DNA from: Vulcanimicrobiota bacterium
GTDB taxonomy: Bacteria > Vulcanimicrobiota > Xenobia > Xenobiales > JADMJV01
NCBI GenBank assembly: GCA_023447635.1
Contig: JAEXNA010000034.1
Coordinates: forward strand, 1 to 64,000
Direction of reading: 5' to 3'
DNA: 64,000 nt
This document shows, piece after piece, positions 59,279 to 64,000 of the stretch. A program made the position numbers and the translations under genes. The notes beneath the pieces were generated by a model. The model ran no database searches. It saw only the letters and a list, made by a program, of their open reading frames with translations, and had not been told where the DNA came from. Position 1 is the stretch's first letter. The number at the start of each line of letters is the position of its first letter.

Positions 59279-60345
59279 AAGCGATGGTCCTGGCCGCCGG
59301 ATCGGCCACCGGTCTGTACCCTCTGACCTACACCCTGCCGGTGGCGTTGGTCCCCATTCTCAATCGACCCGCCATCGAACAGCAGTTAGACTGGCTATCC
59401 CACGCGGGTGTCGATGAGGTGGTAGTGAACCTGCACTACCTTCATCGCGCGGTGAGCGGTGCGCTGAGCGAACGGCTGAAGGGGGAATTCCCCAAACTGC
59501 ACCTGACGGTAGAGGCCGAACTTTCGGGGACGGCCGGCGGGGTCGCGCTGGCTCAAGACCACTTTCCAGAGACCTTCTGCGTGGTCGGGGTCGACTGTGT
59601 CACCAATCTCGACTTGCGCCCGGCGCTGGAGTTCCATCGTTCCCGGCGCGCTCTCTGCACCATTGTAGCCGTCCCCTCTCCGGGGGCAGGAGCCCGCTTT
59701 GGTCATATGGAGTTAGGCGAGGGCGACCGGGTCCTGGACTTCGTCGAGAAGCCGGCCTCGCAAGGTGACAAGCAAGAGGACTGGATCAGCACCGGAATCT
59801 ACCTGCTCGAGCCCGAGATCTTCGACCACATCCCCGACGTGCGTCCTTTCGACTTTGGCCAGCATCTTTTCCCTGAACTGGTCGGCCCGCGCGGCGGCGT
59901 CTTTGCTTATCGCGCTGAAGGGACCTACTGGCAGGACTTCGCTGACCCGCTGGCCTACCGGCAGGTTCACCGCGACCTTCTCAACGGTGTTTGCCACTTG
60001 ACCAACGAGACGCCGCTGGGTGACACCGGAGTGCTGCAAGGCGAAGGCTGCCTGATCGGCCCCGGTGCCGAAATCCTACCTCCGGTAGTGCTGGGCCGCA
60101 ATGTCGTCGTCCGATCCGGTGCGCGTATCGAAGGGCCGACCGTCCTGGGCGACGACGTGGTGGTGGGAGAGAACGCCACCGTCAGCGACAGCGTCCTCTG
60201 GGCCCGGACGGTGGTCGAACCTGGGGCGGTGGTTCGCTCGTCCCTGGTCGGCTCGTCCTGCCACCTGCACGCCGATCGGGTGTACGATGGCGTTCTTTTG
60301 GCCAGCGGAGCCCGTTTCGAAAAGAAGTCGATCTCTTCGGACTGA
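59275..60345 (+). CDS. Sugar-nucleotide pyrophosphorylase-like protein with lost signature residues
   Basis: A 356-residue protein with a Rossmann-like nucleotidyltransferase domain (1-235) and a left-handed beta-helix (about 250-350). The normal signature GxGTRLxPLT is GSATGLYPLT here: Arg is missing. PKP is also changed, with Val for Lys (TLPVALVPILNRP). Both residues normally bind the substrate phosphates. The Asp of FCVVGVDCVTN and VEKPASQ remain. It could be an inactive regulator such as GMPPA is for GMPPB, or an unusual enzyme. ATGA overlap with the WecG-type gene. Confidence 0.85.
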   Translation: MKAMVLAAGSATGLYPLTYTLPVALVPILNRPAIEQQLDWLSHAGVDEVVVNLHYLHRAVSGALSERLKGEFPKLHLTVEAELSGTAGGVALAQDHFPETFCVVGVDCVTNLDLRPALEFHRSRRALCTIVAVPSPGAGARFGHMELGEGDRVLDFVEKPASQGDKQEDWISTGIYLLEPEIFDHIPDVRPFDFGQHLFPELVGPRGGVFAYRAEGTYWQDFADPLAYRQVHRDLLNGVCHLTNETPLGDTGVLQGEGCLIGPGAEILPPVVLGRNVVVRSGARIEGPTVLGDDVVVGENATVSDSVLWARTVVEPGAVVRSSLVGSSCHLHADRVYDGVLLASGARFEKKSISSD

Positions 60346-60351
60346 TCCTCT

Positions 60352-61002
60352 GTGTCCTGGGGGGAGTGGAGCGAGCGTCTCGGGGCTTTTCTTTTTCCTG
60401 CAGCCTGCCTGGGGTGCGGCGTTTCCTCGGGAGAATACCTCTGCTCGGCTTGTCGATCGAGTTTCCATCCTTCCCACGGATTATTACTGCAAGCAGAACT
60501 GCGAACGCTGGGCAGCTACGAGGGAGTTCTGGCCGAGGCGATCGGGGCCGTCAAGCACAAGGGGCACAAAGCGCTGGGGCGAGAGCTCGCCCGACTTGCG
60601 GCGCTGGCCGTCGGCCGCCGCTGGGGCAGCAACGAGAGACATAGCGTCTACCCGCTGCGCGCTTCCCGCAGCGGACAACGCTACCGCGGCTTCTCGCTGC
60701 CGGGAATGATGGAGGAAGCGGTGCTCGAAACGACCGGCTGGAGTGCCCTCGACGGGGAAACGGCCCGCCGCTTCCCCGACAGCGCGGTCAGTAGTCACGG
60801 CCTGAATCTCGAGCAGCGTCTGGAGCGCCAGTTCCCGAACCGACCCTTCCAAACTCAGGAAAATAGGGAAGCTGGTCCTATCCTGCTGCTCGATGATGTG
60901 GTGACCAGCGGCGCCACTATGGGAGCCGCCGTCTCCCGGGCCCGAGAGCTAGGCTTCGGGCCGGTTCGCTGCTTCGCCCTGGCCCTGGCTCCCGAGGCCT
61001 GA
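60352..61002 (+). CDS. comF: ComF-family phosphoribosyltransferase-like protein
   Basis: ComF is a cytosolic protein needed for natural DNA uptake in several bacteria. Residues 19-35 form the zinc region (CLGCGVSSGEYLCSACRSS), followed by ELRTLGSYEGVLAEAIGAVKHKGHKALG, and the PRPP-binding loop ILLLDDVVTSGATMGAA. The length (216) is normal, but the middle is divergent from well-known ComF. GTG start six bases after the preceding stop. The 3' end overlaps the convergent hydrolase by 54 bases. Confidence 0.87.
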   Translation: MSWGEWSERLGAFLFPAACLGCGVSSGEYLCSACRSSFHPSHGLLLQAELRTLGSYEGVLAEAIGAVKHKGHKALGRELARLAALAVGRRWGSNERHSVYPLRASRSGQRYRGFSLPGMMEEAVLETTGWSALDGETARRFPDSAVSSHGLNLEQRLERQFPNRPFQTQENREAGPILLLDDVVTSGATMGAAVSRARELGFGPVRCFALALAPEA

Positions 61003-61701
61003 GTTCTGGGGACAGAGGAAGTCGACCACATCCTTCGCCACCTGATCGGCGTCGATATCCTGAAGAATCTCATGATGAGAGCGCGAGTAGGTGTAGTGGC
61101 GGACCCGTTCTTTGCCCAGCAGCGTTTCCAGGCGTTTGGGCACCGAAGCGGCTACGGTAGGGTCGTTCTGGGCGAAGAAGATCCCCACGGGACAGCGGAT
61201 GTGGGGAACCAGACTCTCTACCACGGGCACATAGCGCAGAACGGAATCCAACGCCTCGAGTGGGAAGCTCGGGTAGTTGGTGTTGGCGGCGGCCCGAGCG
61301 GGGTCGGCGTAATCGGGATGGGCCGGCCAGTCGCGACGGACTCGCTTGATCACCGGCAGGGCGTGCAGCAGCTTCGAGCGGAAGGCAAAAGCTGGCGCCA
61401 GCAGCGCCAAGCGGCGGACCCGCCCAGGATGTTCGGCGGCGAGTTGGCATGCCACGAGCGCCCCCAGCGATAGCCCGGCTACTACCACGGGTTCGTCTTC
61501 GTCGGGCGCCAGACGTCGCAGGGCCGCCCGTCCGTCGGCTACCCAATCCCGCCAGTGCACCGAGTGCAGGTGGTCGGGTTCGGCGGCGTGCCCTCGAAGC
61601 ACGGGCAGGGAGACTTCCACTCCTCGCTCTTCCAGGAGCGGTTTCAGGATCGAGACGGTGTCCAGGGAAGCAGTGAATCCATGCAGGACGAGGGCTTTCA
61701 T
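60949..61701 (-). CDS. Alpha/beta hydrolase (carboxylesterase-like)
   Basis: A 250-residue hydrolase: MKALVLHGFTASLDTVSIL, LRGHAAEPDHLH, elbow VAGLSLGALVAC (Ser about 95), FFAQNDPTVAASVPKRLE with the Asp and SHHEILQDIDAD with the His. Close in layout to carboxylesterase Est30-type and monoglyceride lipases. Cytosolic. ATG 61701. Divergent from the glycine-rich gene, and overlapping comF at the 3' end. Confidence 0.86.
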   Translation of the reverse strand: MKALVLHGFTASLDTVSILKPLLEERGVEVSLPVLRGHAAEPDHLHSVHWRDWVADGRAALRRLAPDEDEPVVVAGLSLGALVACQLAAEHPGRVRRLALLAPAFAFRSKLLHALPVIKRVRRDWPAHPDYADPARAAANTNYPSFPLEALDSVLRYVPVVESLVPHIRCPVGIFFAQNDPTVAASVPKRLETLLGKERVRHYTYSRSHHEILQDIDADQVAKDVVDFLCPQNSGLGSQGQGEAANRPEA

Positions 61702-61842
61702 CCAGCCCTTTTCTCAACTCGAGCGAGATTCTCTGCTGTTCGGAGGGTTACCGCACTAGACGGCCAAAAAACGGCGTGGTTTCGGGATAAAAACTTGGAA
61801 AAAAGTTCATGGGTCGGGGGGATTTTCCGCTCGAGCTTAGGA

Positions 61843-61865
61843 AACATTGTAAACAACATGTAAAC
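61843..61865 (+). promoter_or_regulatory. Tandem direct repeat upstream of the glycine-rich gene
   Basis: AACATTGTAAAC (61843-61854) is followed directly by AACATGTAAAC (61855-61865), two copies of one unit differing by one T. It lies about 85 bases before the ATG at 61949. It may be a regulator site; no regulator is known. Confidence 0.45.
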
Positions 61866-61898
61866 TTTGGCTTAGAGGGCTTTACCATAGAGCCAAGT
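61864..61898. repeat. Inverted repeat in the same promoter region
   Basis: ACTTTGGCT (61864-61872) and AGCCAAGT (61891-61898) are inverted with one unpaired base and an 18-base spacer containing TACCAT. Possible operator or 5' RNA hairpin. Confidence 0.4.
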
Positions 61899-61948
61899 GC
61901 GGGATAACCCCATCAGACCACACGAGATACTTCACGAGGAGAGAATGA

Positions 61949-63085
61949 ATGAGCATTAACTTTGCACCTATGTTGGGAATCGGACTAGGATTTGGCGCCG
62001 CCAGCATGGTGAGCAACTGGGGCGGACAGGTTGGCGGATGCTGCCAGCGCCTGCTCGGCCAACAGCAAGGCGGACTCGTCGGTTCGCTGATGGGCGGACT
62101 GGTCGGCACCCTCGCCGGCGGTGGTAACCCTCTCTTCGGTCTGCTCGGCGCTGGCGTCGGCGGACTCATCGGTTCGGCTTTCGGTGGTCGCAACCACTGC
62201 CAGCAGTCCAACTACCAGAACCAGTGCCACGGTGGCGCCGGTAGCTATCCCGTGCCTTACGGTCATCAGTTCGGTGGAGCTCAGATGGGCGGCTACGGCT
62301 GTTCGCCCAACTTCGGAAACCAGTACGGCGGCGGCTTCGGCGGTCAGTACGGCGGCGGTTACGGTCAGCAGTTCGGCGGTCAGTGCAGCCCCTGGGGCGG
62401 CAACTTCGGCCAGCAGTACTTCGGCGGCGGTTTCGGAAACGGCAACGGCTGCTTCGGTCCCGGCCAGAACTTCAACTTCGGTCAGCAGTGCCCTCAGAGC
62501 TGCTGCTACCCCGGTCAGCCCCCCCAAGGCCAGCTGAGCCAGGAGGGCGGCGAAGGCAAGCCGATGCAGTACAAGACCTCCGGCGGTTACACCATCAAGG
62601 TCGACAAGCACACCATCACCGTGACCGACCCGCAGGGTAAGAACACCGTCGAGCACTGGGGCGACCCCCACGAAAACCTCAACGGCAAGCACATCAAGGA
62701 CTGGGAGACCAAACAGCGCTCCATCATCCTCGGTGACGGCACCAAGATCACTATGACCGCTCAGGGCCCGCAGGGTGTAACCGAGTCGATGTCCATCTAC
62801 GACGGTCGCCAGAACGTTCAGATCGACAACAACGCCAACAAGATCACCCACCAGAGCATGAACCCCTGGGACACCCAGTACCGTGAGCGTAGCCAGTACG
62901 ACGGCGAGACCGCCATCTTCCGTACCAACAACCGCACCGGCGCCGCCACCTACTCGAACGTCTACACCCAGGACGAGAACTTCGGAATCAACCGTCAGTA
63001 CACCCAGCTGGGCAGCACCGGCGGCTACAAGAATCCCAACCAGGTCAACGACTACTACGATGACCCCCGCATGAGCTACACCTAA
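61949..63085 (+). CDS. Glycine-rich protein with DUF1521-like domain
   Basis: A 378-residue protein. Residues 1-80 are Gly-rich with hydrophobic stretches of glycine-zipper type (GGLVGSLMGGLVGTLAGG). Residues 105-200 are Gly/Gln/Tyr/Asn-rich with GGQYGGG repeats and several Cys. Residues 205-300 resemble DUF1521, the calcium-induced self-cleaving domain first seen in rhizobial NopE1: GYTIKVDKHTITVTDP, then HWGDPHENLNG (GDPH at 238-241) and SIILGDGTKITMTA. The last 70 residues are Asn/Tyr-rich. No type III secretion gene is visible. GGAGAGA precedes the ATG. A strong terminator follows. Confidence 0.8.
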   Translation: MSINFAPMLGIGLGFGAASMVSNWGGQVGGCCQRLLGQQQGGLVGSLMGGLVGTLAGGGNPLFGLLGAGVGGLIGSAFGGRNHCQQSNYQNQCHGGAGSYPVPYGHQFGGAQMGGYGCSPNFGNQYGGGFGGQYGGGYGQQFGGQCSPWGGNFGQQYFGGGFGNGNGCFGPGQNFNFGQQCPQSCCYPGQPPQGQLSQEGGEGKPMQYKTSGGYTIKVDKHTITVTDPQGKNTVEHWGDPHENLNGKHIKDWETKQRSIILGDGTKITMTAQGPQGVTESMSIYDGRQNVQIDNNANKITHQSMNPWDTQYRERSQYDGETAIFRTNNRTGAATYSNVYTQDENFGINRQYTQLGSTGGYKNPNQVNDYYDDPRMSYT

Positions 63086-63111
63086 ATTCCATTCGGAAGT
63101 TAGGACGAAGG

Positions 63112-63139
63112 AAAGGCAGCCCGCAAGGGCTGCCTTTTT
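63112..63139 (+). terminator. Rho-independent terminator
   Basis: AAAGGCAGCCC (63112-63122) and GGGCTGCCTTT (63127-63137) form an 11-bp perfect stem with a GCAA loop and trailing T residues. Confidence 0.92.
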
Positions 63140-63246
63140 CTCTGCTTCGCCATGAAGGTGTGGGCGGGGGCAGGGAAAAATGGCCTAGAACGCTATCAGT
63201 GGCCCCATTTTCAGAGGGTCACCAGCAGACAAGACAGGAGCAGACT

Positions 63247-64000
63247 GTGGAACAGACCGAGCAAAAGATTCTCACGCAAAAGATCGCCGCCTGGACCGAA
63301 GGGGAGTTCGAGGAAGCCGCCCTGGTAGAGGCCGTGGAAGCCGCCGCCGAAGACGCCGCCGAGCATCGCAACGGCTTTGGTGCCGTCGTGGAAGATCTCA
63401 CTCCCGAGCAGCAAGAGCGCTGCGGAGAGCTGATCACTTTCGCCTTTACTATGCTGGACGCTCTGGACCAGCATTTGCAGGACGTGCTCGACGGTCTGGA
63501 GGCTGAAGACCGGGTCCGCGTCATGCAGGCGGGCGATCTGATCGCCCGAGCCAGTTTCCAGTTAGACCAGTGTTTCGCGGAGTTCCGTAATCAAGCGCTA
63601 GCCGCTTTAGGTCCGACCGAAATCCCTAACCTCAACCAGCTGATCTCGGTCAAGAACCGCTACCTCGAGGAGCCGGACGACGCCAGTAAAGCGAACTTCC
63701 AGGAGTCGCTCGACGTCGAACGGGACACCACGCTCAATTCTGTTCGCGCTTTGATGACCGAGCCGCAGATTCCCGAAGTTGTTTCGCTCGCGAACACCTT
63801 CATGGCCCATATGGGTCACCTGAACAGCCTGGCCGAGGACCTTGTCGCTAAAGGTCCCGAGGCCGACTACGAGGCTCACTTCGTGGCACTCGACATGAGC
63901 TTCCGTGAACTGGGAGACATGGTGCCGATGGTTCAAGTCGCCCTACGCGCTCACGGAGAGACGGAATTCCCTGACCTGAACTACCTGCTCACCATGATCA
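63247..64000 (+). CDS. Helical protein, partial (runs off the window)
   Basis: An open frame from GTG 63247 to the window end, at least 251 residues, with AGGAG five bases upstream. The start reads VEQTEQKILTQKIAAWTEGE and the sequence is acidic and mostly helical with LDALDQHLQDVLDGLEAED, MGHLNSLAEDLVAKG and similar stretches. No membrane helix and no family recognised. It has the look of a four-helix-bundle repeat protein. The 3' end is outside the window. Confidence 0.75.
   Translation, partial: MEQTEQKILTQKIAAWTEGEFEEAALVEAVEAAAEDAAEHRNGFGAVVEDLTPEQQERCGELITFAFTMLDALDQHLQDVLDGLEAEDRVRVMQAGDLIARASFQLDQCFAEFRNQALAALGPTEIPNLNQLISVKNRYLEEPDDASKANFQESLDVERDTTLNSVRALMTEPQIPEVVSLANTFMAHMGHLNSLAEDLVAKGPEADYEAHFVALDMSFRELGDMVPMVQVALRAHGETEFPDLNYLLTMI

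Noticed and set aside
61985..62851. 288-residue minus frame with Ala/Val/Leu/Thr repeats
   Set aside because: It is the antisense image of the Gly/Gln/Tyr-rich coding repeats of the DUF1521-like gene.
1..64000. CRISPR array, rRNA or ordinary tRNA genes
   Set aside because: No regularly spaced repeats were seen; the only T-arm/CCA signature belongs to the tmRNA.

Overview
This 64 kb window comes from a GC-rich bacterial chromosome (GC clearly above 60% by eye) that is densely packed with genes. I see no phage, plasmid or CRISPR signature. Many genes are joined by 4-base stop/start overlaps, and GTG, TTG and once probably CTG starts are common. The gene set suggests a free-living bacterium outside the well-studied groups: futalosine-type menaquinone synthesis (mqnA, mqnC, mqnE, mqnP), a Ski2/HelY-like helicase, many Ser/Thr phosphosignalling proteins and many zinc-ribbon proteins. 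I cannot name the phylum from sequence alone.

Layout. 0.1-7 kb: a CASTOR/POLLUX-type RCK channel, a receiver-receiver-Hpt protein without a kinase, a DUF72 protein, a small membrane protein, a rhodanese/SufE pair and an EF-hand protein. 7.1-11.6 kb: a menaquinone operon (mqnP, a cysteine-free radical-SAM-like protein, mqnA, mqnC, menG) behind a leader RNA that could hide the first ribosome-binding site. 11.6-17.1 kb, mostly minus strand: panE-ABC ATPase-Nudix, efp, a stalk-domain exported protein and a lipase-like lipoprotein. 17.3-25.3 kb: a phosphosignalling island with TPR-FHA, zinc ribbon-FHA, vWA, a zinc ribbon-pseudokinase-PP2C fusion, a kinase with C-terminal membrane helices and a divergent soluble kinase. 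It resembles an expanded vWA/PP2C/kinase triad and is followed by a 157 bp MITE.

25.5-36 kb: SnoaL-like protein, biotin carboxylase, large TPR protein, lipoprotein, ubiX, YbhN-like membrane protein, DnaJ-finger rhomboid, lytic transglycosylase, M32 carboxypeptidase and smpB. 36-45 kb: Ski2-like helicase, GGDEF-EAL protein, ssrA (tmRNA, with strong promoter and readable tag), peroxiredoxin, PilZ protein and a MalK-type ATPase. 45-51 kb: a JAMM-TM-LysM protein next to an NlpC/P60 peptidase, a YedF-like protein, a dolichol-phosphate-mannose-synthase-like transferase, an HtrA protease and two poorly known genes. A second MITE (159 bp) sits on the stop codon of the last of these.

51-64 kb: a MoaD-MoaE fusion, mqnE with an MBL hydrolase, an alpha/beta hydrolase, small membrane proteins, surE, a histidine kinase with a degenerate GGDEF domain, a WecG/TagA transferase, a pyrophosphorylase-like protein lacking its signature residues, comF, another hydrolase, a glycine-rich protein with a DUF1521-like GDPH motif, and a helical protein cut by the window edge.

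How they connect. mqnA/C/E/P, menG and ubiX share menaquinone synthesis across three loci. smpB and ssrA form the trans-translation pair. The GGDEF-EAL and PilZ genes point to cyclic-di-GMP signalling. The least ordinary parts are the phosphosignalling island, the cysteine-free MqnC/MqnE-like protein, the JAMM-TM-LysM protein, the DUF1521-like glycine-rich protein and the two CTAG-flanked MITEs.
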